NCBI RefSeq assembly: GCF_009765965.1
Contig: NZ_LMUL01000014.1
Span: 1,288,337 to 1,352,336 of the forward strand
DNA: 64,000 bases
DNA from: Caulobacter sp. S45
GTDB lineage: Bacteria > Pseudomonadota > Alphaproteobacteria > Caulobacterales > Caulobacteraceae
Direction: 5' to 3'
The notes below the pieces were generated by a model. That model searched no databases and had not been told where the DNA came from. It was given only the letters and a program-made list of their open reading frames with translations. Positions 54,927-63,248 of the stretch are shown one piece after another; positions within the stretch are counted from its first letter, which is position 1, and each line of letters starts with the position of its first letter. Position numbers and translations under genes: made by a program.

Positions 54927-56102
54927 CTACTGCGGGCGCAGCACGACCTTGGTCCATTCGTCCTGATGGTCATGGAAGTTCTTGAATCCGCTCGGCGCAT
55001 CTTCCAGCGACAGCCGGTGACTGATGATGAAGCTGGGGTCGATCTCGCCTTTGAGTATCCGTTCCAGCAGAGGCGCGAGATACTTGTGCATGTTGGTCTG
55101 GCCCATCTTGAAGGTCAGGCCCTTGCCGAAGGCGGCGCCGAACGGGACCTTGTCTAGCAGTCCGCCGTAGACGCCAGGGATCGACAGCGTGCCGCCGGGC
55201 TTGCAGGCGACGATGGCCTCACGCAGCACATGGGGCCGGTCGAAGCTGAGCTTGAGCGTCGTCTTGACGAAGTCGAGCACGTTGTCGGCCGCCCAGCCAT
55301 GGGCCTCCAGCCCGACGCAGTCGATGCAGTGATCCGGACCGCGACCACCGGTCATCTCGGTCAGCGCCTCGTTGACCCGGACTTCCTCAAAGCTGATCAC
55401 GTCGGCGCCTGACGCCTTGGCCATCTCCAGCCGCTTGGTGCGATGGTCGATGGCGATGACCCGCTCGGCCCCGAGCAGGAAGCAACTCTTGACGCAGAGC
55501 TGTCCGACTGGGCCCAGGCCCCACACCGCAATGGTGTCGCCCTTTTGGATGTTGCAGTTCTCCGCCGCCTGATAGGCGGTCGGAAAGATGTCGGAGAGGA
55601 AGAGCACCTGCTCGTCGTCCAGCCCGGCGGGGATCTTGATCGGCCCCACATTGCCGAACGGGATGCGGACGTATTCCGCTTGGCCGCCGGCATAGCCGCC
55701 CATCATGTGCGAATAGCCGAACAGGCCCGAACCGGCGTAGCCGTACAGCGCCTCCATCATCGGCGCCTTGTCGGACGGGTTGGAGTTCTCGCAGGCGCTG
55801 TAGAACGACGATTTACAGTGATGGCACTGACCACAGGCGATGGTGAACGGGTTCACCACCCGGTCACCGACCTTCAGGTTGGCGACCTCGGGCCCGACCT
55901 CGACCACCTCGCCCATGAACTCGTGACCCATGATGTCGCCCGGCACCATGGTCGGGATCATGCCGTCGTAGAGATGCAGGTCCGAGCCGCAGATGGCGGT
56001 GGCGGTGGTCTTGATGATGATGTCGTGCGGATTGACGATCTTGGGATCGGGCACGGTGTCGACGCGGATGTCGTGCTTGCCATGCCAGGTTACGGCGCGC
56101 AT
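54927..56102 (-). CDS. Zinc-dependent alcohol dehydrogenase (MDR, formaldehyde-dehydrogenase-like)
   Basis: 391 residues. Catalytic zinc ligands Cys38 ([12 protein letters not shown]) and HE in [11 protein letters not shown]; structural zinc set [15 protein letters not shown]; nucleotide fold [20 protein letters not shown]. Insert ...[20 protein letters not shown] resembles glutathione-independent formaldehyde dehydrogenase and related threonine-dehydrogenase-like enzymes. Substrate uncertain. Followed on the same strand by a small gene and an SDR. Confidence 0.9.
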   Translation of the reverse strand: MRAVTWHGKHDIRVDTVPDPKIVNPHDIIIKTTATAICGSDLHLYDGMIPTMVPGDIMGHEFMGEVVEVGPEVANLKVGDRVVNPFTIACGQCHHCKSSFYSACENSNPSDKAPMMEALYGYAGSGLFGYSHMMGGYAGGQAEYVRIPFGNVGPIKIPAGLDDEQVLFLSDIFPTAYQAAENCNIQKGDTIAVWGLGPVGQLCVKSCFLLGAERVIAIDHRTKRLEMAKASGADVISFEEVRVNEALTEMTGGRGPDHCIDCVGLEAHGWAADNVLDFVKTTLKLSFDRPHVLREAIVACKPGGTLSIPGVYGGLLDKVPFGAAFGKGLTFKMGQTNMHKYLAPLLERILKGEIDPSFIISHRLSLEDAPSGFKNFHDHQDEWTKVVLRPQ

Positions 56103-56144
56103 CTGTAACTCCTGAAACGCATAATATTTTCGGGGTATTTGAGC

Positions 56145-56735
56145 TCAGCGCGTCTCGGCGCTTCTAGCCTCGTCCGTGGCGTCGCTCTTCTTGTAGCGAG
56201 GCGCGGCGTCGGGATATTGGGTCGTGGCGATCTCGCCGGTCTCCAACAGCATTTTCAGCCGCCGCAGATCGCGCTTGGCCTGCACGCCCGGCTCCTTCTG
56301 GAACAGCTCGGCCACCAGCTTGCCGATCGCGCCGCCGGGCGGATCGTAAACGATGGTGGCGTGGATCTCGGCGCCCCGGCCGAACGGCGCGTCGCGGAAC
56401 TCCACCACGCCATGGTTCTTAACCTGGGCGCCCTCTTCCGAAATCCAGGCGATCCGGCGACCGGGTTCATCCTCACTGATGCGGGCGTCCCACTCCACCG
56501 TCTGCCCTGCCGGCCCCTTGACCACCCAATGCGAGCGGTCGTTGTCGAGTCGGTCGATCCGTTCGATGTTCTCCATGAACCGCGCCAGGTTGGTCAGGTC
56601 GCGCCAGAAGGCGTAGAGTTCGTCTCGCGTCTTGCCGCCGACGGTCACGGCGCGCACCGCAACGGCGTCGCCACCGGAAGCCCGGTCCGATTTATGCTTG
56701 ATCGCGTCGTCGGGAACGGTCGGGCTCGATTGCAT
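56145..56735 (-). CDS. SRPBCC / cyclase-dehydrase family protein
   Basis: 196 residues from the ATG giving MQSSPTVPDDAIKHKSD, after AAGGAGG. The START/Bet v1-like core VGGKTRDELYAFWRDLTNLA, RFMENIERIDRLDNDRSHWV, EWDARISEDEPGRRIAWISE is typical of membrane-associated cyclase/dehydrase-like proteins. The role is unknown; commonly beside zinc alcohol dehydrogenases in stress islands, as here. It is the outermost cargo gene before the relaxase. Confidence 0.85.
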   Translation of the reverse strand: MQSSPTVPDDAIKHKSDRASGGDAVAVRAVTVGGKTRDELYAFWRDLTNLARFMENIERIDRLDNDRSHWVVKGPAGQTVEWDARISEDEPGRRIAWISEEGAQVKNHGVVEFRDAPFGRGAEIHATIVYDPPGGAIGKLVAELFQKEPGVQAKRDLRRLKMLLETGEIATTQYPDAAPRYKKSDATDEARSAETR

Positions 56736-56987
56736 GGGCGCCTCCTTGGCTATCGGCAAAAGCTCCTAACTGAAGCAGTTGTTCCGGAGCCAATCGCCCT
56801 CCTCGACAGGATGTTTAAAGCATAGCTTCGATGTTTAGATTTTCGGTAGCTCTCCTGGAATGAACGTTCTTGCAGCTTAGCTTTAGGGCGACACCCGTTC
56901 GACAGATCGAAACGGCCTATCTCTGGGCCACCGGGGCGGGCTTCCTCAGCAGAGGACACTGCAACGTGTGTACGATAGGACAAACGA

Positions 56988-58736
56988 TCATCGCCCCAGC
57001 CCCCGCTTGCGCCCAAGGTTCCAGTCCACGCCGCCGCCGGGAAGCATCGTACCGGAGACGTTTTGTCCGAGGTGCTGATCGAGCGCCGGACGCCAGGGCA
57101 CAAGTTGGAAGCCGAGACCATCATCGATCATCGCAAAGCGACCCGACGCGAGCGCGAGCCGCTGGCGGTAGATCCCGGCGACGACATCCCCTGAGGCGGA
57201 CGGCGTCCGGACAAGTCCCGTCTCGTCTGCGAGCCGCGCCGCCGAGGCGTCCAGCTCACGGCGACGCAGGGTGTCGATCAAGCCTTGGACGTACACCGTG
57301 CGGCCGCCCGCGCGTTGAGCGAGCCCCTCGGCCAGTAGGTGGTCGGCCCGCCGCGACATCGCCGCACGGATCTCGCCACCGAAGCCGCCGGCCGTGGGGG
57401 CGGGGTCGCGGGCGATGAGCTGACGGTCCAGCCAGGTCGCCCCGTCCGCAGTGACCTGGGCCTCCAGCGAGAGATCGGACCGCACCGCCAGAGCCGATCG
57501 CCGCCGGCCGTTGACGTCCTCCCACGCGCGCAGCTCGACAAGGGCGCCGGGCCGAGTGTCGCCTGTCATCTCCAGATCACCGAACCGCAGGTGATGGATC
57601 CGCCCGTCCGCGCCATCGACAATGGCATAGGCCGAACCTTCGACCTCATCGTGCAGCCCGCGTTCGACCAGCCGCCCCAGCACGGGCTCGGAAACGTTTT
57701 CATCGTGGATGGCGAAGCGGGCGACGTCCGGCGTCCCGTCTCCTCGGGCCATGGCGCGATGCAGGGTCTTGATGATGTCGCCACGGATCGAGAGTTCGCG
57801 AAGGGTCTTCTCCGCGTCCGGCTTCAGAATCCAGGCGGCGGGTCCCGCCGGCTCAGCGAGCCCCAGGCGTTCCAACTTCATCGCCCGACCGATCATCAGC
57901 CTGCGCAACCCAGGATCGGGCGCTCCCGCCTCAGGCCGTAGGTCGGCCACGCCGCCACCTTCGTCGGCATAGGCGCGAAGGGCTCGGTCGAGGCTGGTCC
58001 ACCGTTCGGCCTCCACCTCCTTTTGAAGCGCGGCGCCGATCTCGTGCCCGCTGCGCGGGCCCAGCTCCAGAGTGACCCGGTCTTCGGCCCGCATCCGTAA
58101 GCCCCGGCTGATGTAATCGCGGCTGATGACCAGGTCCTGGCCATCCTCGGCGCGCCCGCGGACCAGCAGGTGGATATGGGGGTTGTCGGTGTTCCAATGA
58201 TCGACCGCGACCCAGTCGAGCCGGCCGCCCAGGTCCCGCTCGGCGTCGGCCATGAGCTCGCGGGTGAACGCGCGAAGGTCGCCCATCTGATCGGCGTCCT
58301 CGGGCGAGATCGTGAACCGAAAATGATGGCGGTCGTCTTCGCACCGCTCGGCGAAGGCTTTGACGTCGGCCTGCTCGCTGTTCGTATCGAACATCTGCGC
58401 AGGCACGCCGTCGCGGGTGACGCCATCACGCCGCAGATAGGCGCCGTGCCGCGCCAGCGGAGCCGCTCGGAATTTGGCCCCGACGTGACGCACGACGCGG
58501 GCCTTGATCACGACGCGGCGCGTGGGCGAGCGGAGCGACCGGCCGATGGCGGCGGCGCGACCGCGGCCGAACCGGGAGCTCCCGCCGCCCTGCCGACGCG
58601 ACCCGAATACCCGCCCCGTCTGGCCGGCCTTGCGCGCCGCCTGCATCACCTGGCCGACGAAGCTCTTCGCCTCGGCGCCGCGGCTATGGCGGATGCGGCC
58701 AAGGCGGACGGAGACCTCGTCCTCGCCGGCGCTCAA
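56988..58736 (-). CDS. VirD2-like relaxase (DUF3363 C-terminus)
   Basis: 582 residues from a TTG giving (M)SAGEDEVSVRLGRIRHSRG. The relaxase core has VVIKARVVRHVGAKFRAAPL, YLRRDGVTRDG, HHFRFTISPEDADQM and the histidine motif DHWNTDNPHIHLLVRG; the C-terminal half is DUF3363. It nicks oriT and leads the strand through the TraG/Trb channel. The open frame reaches 58859, but family proteins start just before the LGRIR segment. Cargo is inserted between this gene and traG, a usual hotspot. Confidence 0.9.
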   Translation of the reverse strand: MSAGEDEVSVRLGRIRHSRGAEAKSFVGQVMQAARKAGQTGRVFGSRRQGGGSSRFGRGRAAAIGRSLRSPTRRVVIKARVVRHVGAKFRAAPLARHGAYLRRDGVTRDGVPAQMFDTNSEQADVKAFAERCEDDRHHFRFTISPEDADQMGDLRAFTRELMADAERDLGGRLDWVAVDHWNTDNPHIHLLVRGRAEDGQDLVISRDYISRGLRMRAEDRVTLELGPRSGHEIGAALQKEVEAERWTSLDRALRAYADEGGGVADLRPEAGAPDPGLRRLMIGRAMKLERLGLAEPAGPAAWILKPDAEKTLRELSIRGDIIKTLHRAMARGDGTPDVARFAIHDENVSEPVLGRLVERGLHDEVEGSAYAIVDGADGRIHHLRFGDLEMTGDTRPGALVELRAWEDVNGRRRSALAVRSDLSLEAQVTADGATWLDRQLIARDPAPTAGGFGGEIRAAMSRRADHLLAEGLAQRAGGRTVYVQGLIDTLRRRELDASAARLADETGLVRTPSASGDVVAGIYRQRLALASGRFAMIDDGLGFQLVPWRPALDQHLGQNVSGTMLPGGGVDWNLGRKRGLGR

Positions 58737-58791
58737 CGGAGGCGCTTTCGCCCAAAACCGCCCAACGATGGCGCTTGGAGGGTTGATATTA

Positions 58792-58850
58792 TTGGGATTT
58801 CGCCGCGAAGCGACGGCGCACGCGACGGTGAGCCGGCGCGAATATCCCAA
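58792..58850. other. Imperfect inverted repeat upstream of the relaxase (oriT candidate)
   Basis: Arms TTGGGATTTCGC (58792-58803) and, read inward from the other side, TTGGGATATTCGC (58850-58838) flank a GC-rich 34-base spacer. It lies in the only sizeable non-coding gap (58737-58950) between the relaxase and the lytic transglycosylase. Such repeats upstream of a relaxase can mark oriT or a promoter operator; neither is proven. Confidence 0.4.
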
Positions 58851-58950
58851 CAAAACCAACCATATGCACCCCGGCCGACGGCGGTGCTTTTATCTTGCCA
58901 TCGCCGGATCGAGCAGCACGGCCCCCTTCTCTCCACCCCTCTCCCGCACC

Positions 58951-59865
58951 TCACTGGGGCGACTCCGAACGACGGCGATCAATGAACAGGCCCGCCGCCT
59001 GCGGCTCCAGACCGGTGATATCGACCGTTGACGGGCGCGTGGACGAAGGCGGCGGCGATGGTTCGAAGGCGGCGTCGGAAGAGGTGACCGGCGACGCATC
59101 GCTGGGTTTTGGCGCGGCGATGAACAACGGCGCACGGGCCCAAGCGAACGGATCGGGCGCTATCGCGGCGCGGCCGGCTTGCACACTCGCGATCAACGGG
59201 ACCAGTCGCGCGAGGTAGAGCCGGGTCTCCAAAGGCAGCGGCAGCCCGGTCGCGAGATGGCGTTCGTAGCGTCCTGGACCGACGTTGTAGGCGGCCAGAA
59301 AGCCCGGCGCGCCATAGCGGTCGTACATTTCGCGGAGATACGCCGCGCCGGCCAAGATGTTGTCGCGGGGTTGCAGCGGATCGGCGCCCAGACCGTAAGA
59401 CTGGCGCAGCCGGGCGAAGGTTTCAGGCATAAGCTGCATGAGGCCGAGCGCGCCTTTGGGCGAGACCGCACGCGTATCGCCGCCGCTCTCAACCTGCAGC
59501 ACGAGCCTCACCCAAAGGGCCGGCACCGCGAAGCGCGCCGCGGCCTCATCGACAAGATTAGAGATCGGGGACGACGCGACGACCGGGCCAACGGCCGGCG
59601 GGGAAGATAGCGCTTGAGCGAGGGCCGCCCCGGGCAAGACCGACAGAACGACGGCGATCCCAAGACACCTCCGCCCAATCGGACCGCAGCGTGCCAGCGT
59701 GCTCTCGGCCGTCCAGGGCAAGGCGCGGTCGCGCCGGCCTGACGGCCGCCCTGGACCGCCGCTGCGCGCGCTGGCCGCGCAGACCTCGGTCGGGGCGGAG
59801 GAAGGGTGCGGCTTTCGATCGAACAAAGGAAGGTCAGGCGCAGAGCAGCGCAGCGGCAAGGTCAT
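58951..59865 (-). CDS. Lytic transglycosylase of the conjugation module
   Basis: 304 residues; ATGA overlap with traF fixes the start. A hydrophobic segment around 68-85 (CLGIAVVLSVLPGAALA) looks like a signal, preceded by an unusual 65-residue polar extension, so the true start might be later. SLT domain: catalytic Glu in LQVESGGDTRAVSPKGALGL, MQLMPETFARL, NILAGAAYLREMYDRYG, AYNVGPGRYE. It locally opens peptidoglycan for the T4SS (VirB1-like). Confidence 0.92.
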   Translation of the reverse strand: MTLPLRCSAPDLPLFDRKPHPSSAPTEVCAASARSGGPGRPSGRRDRALPWTAESTLARCGPIGRRCLGIAVVLSVLPGAALAQALSSPPAVGPVVASSPISNLVDEAAARFAVPALWVRLVLQVESGGDTRAVSPKGALGLMQLMPETFARLRQSYGLGADPLQPRDNILAGAAYLREMYDRYGAPGFLAAYNVGPGRYERHLATGLPLPLETRLYLARLVPLIASVQAGRAAIAPDPFAWARAPLFIAAPKPSDASPVTSSDAAFEPSPPPSSTRPSTVDITGLEPQAAGLFIDRRRSESPQ

Positions 59866-60377
59866 GGCGCTCTCGGAATCCAGAGCGGCGCCGCGCGGCC
59901 GACGACGACGGCGAGCGGGAGGCGTCCGAAATAGCGGCCGTCGAGGCTGTCGGGGCGGCCTGGGTTCAGCAGAAAGACTTCATCCGAGGCGAGCGTGAAG
60001 CAGCCCTGCCAGACCGGCATCGATCGGCCGCGGCGGTCATGCGCCAGCGCCATGGCGACCGCCGCGCCATCGATGCTGACCCCGGCGCCAAAGCGGCAGA
60101 CGCGTTGCGGCGTCAACGCGGCGACCAGCTTGACCAGCGGGACGCCCAGCGGCAGCGATCGGCGGGCGTCCAGATACCGAGCCAGGGCGGCCGGCGGGCG
60201 GGCGACGGCAAGGTCGCCGACGTGCAGCGACCCCGGCGGACGGACGACGTAGAGACCGATCGGCACGCTGGCGCTAGCGTTCCAGAGCAGCCGCGGCCGC
60301 GGTGTGACGGCGACGGGCGCCAGCATCAGACCGATCGCCCCGAGCGCAACGCCCGTGCAAAGCCAGCGCCGCCTCAT
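59862..60377 (-). CDS. traF: TraF, S26-family pilin-processing peptidase
   Basis: 171 residues. N-terminal membrane helix VALGAIGLMLAPVAV, the catalytic Ser in NASASVPIGLYVV and Lys in PLGVPLVKLVAAL, and the C-terminal box LLNPGRPDSLDGRYFG. In RP4, TraF cuts and cyclises TrbC pilin; a TrbC gene is present at 3159-3503. Overlaps the genes on both sides by four bases, so it is part of a tightly packed operon. Confidence 0.93.
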   Translation of the reverse strand: MRRRWLCTGVALGAIGLMLAPVAVTPRPRLLWNASASVPIGLYVVRPPGSLHVGDLAVARPPAALARYLDARRSLPLGVPLVKLVAALTPQRVCRFGAGVSIDGAAVAMALAHDRRGRSMPVWQGCFTLASDEVFLLNPGRPDSLDGRYFGRLPLAVVVGRAAPLWIPRAP

Positions 60378-60880
60378 GACCCGATCCGCCGGCGCAACAG
60401 CCACGCCCGATGGGCCGCGAACGTGTAGGGGCGCGCCGGCTCTCCTGCCGTCAGGCGATTGTGGACGTGGCGCCAGTGGTCGGGCGCGGCGTCGGCGGCG
60501 TTCAGGCCGACCGCCTCCACCGCATCGATGGCCTGCAACGCCTGCTGAACCTTGGGCCAGCCGTTGATGTGCAGCAGGACTTCGCCGCCCGGCCGGACAA
60601 ACGGGAGAGTTTGGTAGGGCTTTCCAGGTGTCGCGGCGCTGACGATATCGATGCGCGAGACGACGGTGCCGAAGTCGTTGGAGGCCCAACGGACGAAGGC
60701 GAACAGGCTTCCGGGCGCGAAACTCAGCACCCGTCGGCGACGGTCGAGAATCGTCTCCTGCACGGGCCGACCGAAGCGCATCCAGTGCTCGATGCGCTTC
60801 TCGAACCAGGTCAGCTCGACGCGGGTCCAGTCGCCCGCGTCGTCAATCGGCGTTGGGTTGGTGAGCGAACGATCGGTCAT
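60374..60880 (-). CDS. DUF2840 protein of the ICE core
   Basis: 168 residues: TRVELTWFEKRIEHWMRFGR, ILDRRRRVLSFAPGSLFAFV, RWASNDFGTVVSRIDIV and HVHNRLTAGEPARPYTFAAH. DUF2840 proteins sit beside traF in Tn4371-like and related ICEs; biochemical role unknown. Translational coupling on both sides supports a function in transfer or its control. Confidence 0.9.
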   Translation of the reverse strand: MTDRSLTNPTPIDDAGDWTRVELTWFEKRIEHWMRFGRPVQETILDRRRRVLSFAPGSLFAFVRWASNDFGTVVSRIDIVSAATPGKPYQTLPFVRPGGEVLLHINGWPKVQQALQAIDAVEAVGLNAADAAPDHWRHVHNRLTAGEPARPYTFAAHRAWLLRRRIGS

Positions 60881-61122
60881 GGGGCGCCTGCATCGGTGTC
60901 CGGAAATTCGCGCGCGAGGAGGTCGCGCAGCATGTCAGCGACGGTGATCCCGCGTCGGAAGGCGGTGACCTTGATGCGTCCGCGCTGGGCGGGGGTGACG
61001 TCGATCGTCAGTCGGGCCGTGAAGATCGCGGCGGAACGGGCCGCCGTGGGCTCTGGGGTCTTGACCCAGATGTCGGCGTCGCCGGGGCGAGCGGTGAAGC
61101 GCGGTCGCGGTGCGGCGGTCAT
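60877..61122 (-). CDS. Ribbon-helix-helix partner of ParA
   Basis: 81 residues: WVKTPEP near residue 19, then ARLTIDVTPAQRGRIKVTAF, RRGITVADMLRDLLAREF. The C-terminal half is a ribbon-helix-helix DNA-binding domain. In this position it probably serves as the ParB-like centromere binder for ParA. ATGA overlaps with parA and with the DUF2840 gene. Confidence 0.82.
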   Translation of the reverse strand: MTAAPRPRFTARPGDADIWVKTPEPTAARSAAIFTARLTIDVTPAQRGRIKVTAFRRGITVADMLRDLLAREFPDTDAGAP

Positions 61123-61757
61123 GGCGCCAACCGTTCGATTTCGGCGACGAGCGCGCAGATTTCCCGCGCTGCGGCGCTGGCGGCGTCGATCTCCGGGGCG
61201 AGACGCCCGGTGCGCGCCGCATCGGCGAACACCACGCGCTGACCGACGCGGGCGATGAGCGCCGAAGGGTCGTGCTCGGCCAAGGCGTCAGCGGTCTCGC
61301 GGGCGATGATCGTGCCGGCGGGACACCGATTCAGCACGAAGCGGGCGAGGAGCTGCGGCCGAAAGATGCGCGCTTCGGCGACCAGTTTGAGCATCTCGCC
61401 GGAGGCCCATCCGTCCAGCGGCGACGGCTGGGCCGGGATCAACACGATGTCGGCCGCGAGCAGCGCCGAGCGCATCAAGCCAGCGACGCGAGGCGGCCCG
61501 TCGATGACCACATGATCGACGGCGCCGGCGAGATCAGGCGCCTCGTGGTGCAGGGTGTCGCGGGCGAGGCCGATGACGCCGAAGAGCCGCGGCAGGCCTT
61601 CGCGGGCCCGCTGCTCGGCCCAATCGAGCGCGGAGCCCTGCGGGTCCGCGTCGATCACGGTGACGCGGCGGCCCCGAAGCGCCCAGGCGCCGGCGAGGTG
61701 CAGGGCCAGGGTGGTCTTCCCGACCCCGCCTTTCTGGTTCAGCAGGGCCAGGATCAT
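61119..61757 (-). CDS. parA: ParA-family partition ATPase
   Basis: 212 residues. Deviant Walker A LNQKGGVGKTTLALHLA at the N-terminus, Walker B VIDADPQGSALDW, and HVVIDGPPRV for the switch region. It lacks the long N-terminal HTH of plasmid ParA type Ia, so it is a small type Ib-like protein. It stabilises the excised or replicating form of the element. Coupled to repA by ATGA. Confidence 0.94.
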   Translation of the reverse strand: MILALLNQKGGVGKTTLALHLAGAWALRGRRVTVIDADPQGSALDWAEQRAREGLPRLFGVIGLARDTLHHEAPDLAGAVDHVVIDGPPRVAGLMRSALLAADIVLIPAQPSPLDGWASGEMLKLVAEARIFRPQLLARFVLNRCPAGTIIARETADALAEHDPSALIARVGQRVVFADAARTGRLAPEIDAASAAAREICALVAEIERLAP

Positions 61758-62836
61758 GGCGCCCTCCTCCGCGTCGCGGATGGACGGAGGGACGACTGAG
61801 GCGCAGCCACTTTGAGCGGCGGGTCCTCTACTACAAGGTTAGACTCTGTATTAGACTCTAAGTTAGGGGCGTCGATTTCTTCATCCGCCCAAAGCGTTAG
61901 CTGCCGGTCGTGCGTCCGATATCCCGACAGGTCTGCGCCTGATGTCACGAGACCTGGCGCGCCTGATCTCACGAACTGATTCACAGACTTATTCACAGGG
62001 CCTGTGGAGACCTCCGCCGAGACGAAATGCAGGATCTCGCGCGCGCCGCGGCGGTCCAGGCGCAAGCGGTAGCCAGGAAGCGGCTGGCGGGCGACGATGC
62101 GCCGAAGGTCCAGGGCGAAATCGGAGGGCCGGGCCAGACTGCCGGACTTGGCGTGAAGATGGGCGATCTCAAACGACCAGCCGGCGCGCTGGCGGCCGGC
62201 GTGCTTGCGCACGAGACGGTAGAGCCACCGCTCAACCCCGCCGGTGAGCCGGAAATAGGCGGGATCGATGGTGAGCACGAGCGAGCGGTCGACGACGCCG
62301 CGGTAGAACCAGTCGGGCAGGACGAACTCCATCCCCTCGATCCGGCCCGACCGGGCGGTCATCTCCTCCCACTCGTTGATCCAGGAAAACTGCTGGCGCC
62401 GCCAATGCGCGCCATGGCGGATGGTGGTGGCGACCACCGTCGATTGAAGACGCATCAGGGCGCGCTTCAGCAGGCGATATTCGGTGGCGCCTGTGGCGCG
62501 GCCGATGGCGCGCAGCAGCCCATAGGGCGTGAAGCGGAAAAACCGGGAGGTCGCCAGACCATGGTCCTCGGCCTCGACGATCTGGCTCGCGGCCCAGATC
62601 AGCACGTCGGCGTCCCAGATGGTGGCGAGACCATGCTCGGGGACGCCGAGGACCTGCACTTCCACGTCGCTGGCCTTGTAGAGGATCGGGGCGACGCGAC
62701 GGGATTTGGACAGGGAGAAGAAGGGGCGCTCCATCAGATCCTGTTGATCGCGGGGGCGGCCGGTGTTGACGGCTTGGAACGGGGCCAGGCGGGCGCGTTC
62801 GGAGGCGGGCGACTGGGGCGAGCGCGGCGCGGACAT
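61754..62836 (-). CDS. repA: RepA-type replication initiator of the ICE
   Basis: 360 residues of the replication initiator protein A family found in Tn4371-like elements: SLSKSRRVAPILYKASDVEV, IWDADVLIWAASQIV, FFRFTPYGLLRAIGRATGAT, LKRALMRLQSTVVATTIRHG, LVLTIDPAYFRLTGGVERWL. A late AT-rich, repetitive stretch (61835-61875) encodes NLESNTESNLV. It suggests the circular form can replicate. No oriV iterons were located by eye. Confidence 0.92.
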   Translation of the reverse strand: MSAPRSPQSPASERARLAPFQAVNTGRPRDQQDLMERPFFSLSKSRRVAPILYKASDVEVQVLGVPEHGLATIWDADVLIWAASQIVEAEDHGLATSRFFRFTPYGLLRAIGRATGATEYRLLKRALMRLQSTVVATTIRHGAHWRRQQFSWINEWEEMTARSGRIEGMEFVLPDWFYRGVVDRSLVLTIDPAYFRLTGGVERWLYRLVRKHAGRQRAGWSFEIAHLHAKSGSLARPSDFALDLRRIVARQPLPGYRLRLDRRGAREILHFVSAEVSTGPVNKSVNQFVRSGAPGLVTSGADLSGYRTHDRQLTLWADEEIDAPNLESNTESNLVVEDPPLKVAAPQSSLRPSATRRRAP

Positions 62837-62848
62837 GCGGCGCCCCGA

Positions 62849-63112
62849 TCAGCGGGGCCGCGCGTCAGGGCGCGCCGCGGCCGGATAGATGCGCCCCTGG
62901 CCCGGATCGGAGGTCGACTGACGCAGGCCGAGGTCGGCCCAGGTCTGCAAATCCTCCATGGCGTAGACGATCCGGCCGCCGAGCTTGCGATAGGTCGGGC
63001 CGGTGCCGAAGGTGCGGTGCTTTTCCAGGGTGCGGGCCGAAAGGCCCAGCACGCGCGCCGCCTCGGGCGTTCGAAGAAAGCGTTGGGGGTGTTTGGCGAA
63101 GGGGTCGGGCAT
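62849..63112 (-). CDS. Helix-turn-helix regulator (AlpA/excisionase-like)
   Basis: 87 residues: RFLRTPEAARVLGLSARTLE, KHRTFGTGPTYRKLGGRIVY, AMEDLQTWADLGLRQSTSDP. MerR/AlpA-type winged-helix pattern (RTPEAA..LGLSxRTLEKHRxxGxGPxYxKLGGRIVY). It precedes repA by 12 bases and likely regulates the repA-relaxase operon or assists excision. Confidence 0.88.
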   Translation of the reverse strand: MPDPFAKHPQRFLRTPEAARVLGLSARTLEKHRTFGTGPTYRKLGGRIVYAMEDLQTWADLGLRQSTSDPGQGRIYPAAARPDARPR

Positions 63113-63248
63113 GGGCGAAATCCGGCGAACCGCCGACGCATCCGGCGGATCGACGGGCAGAGTGGCGGACCGTCGGCGGGGCGGCGGAGCACGAAGTGGC
63201 GCAACGCCAAAACGTCCATTCCCGGCCCGCGAAAGGCTGAAGCGCGGA

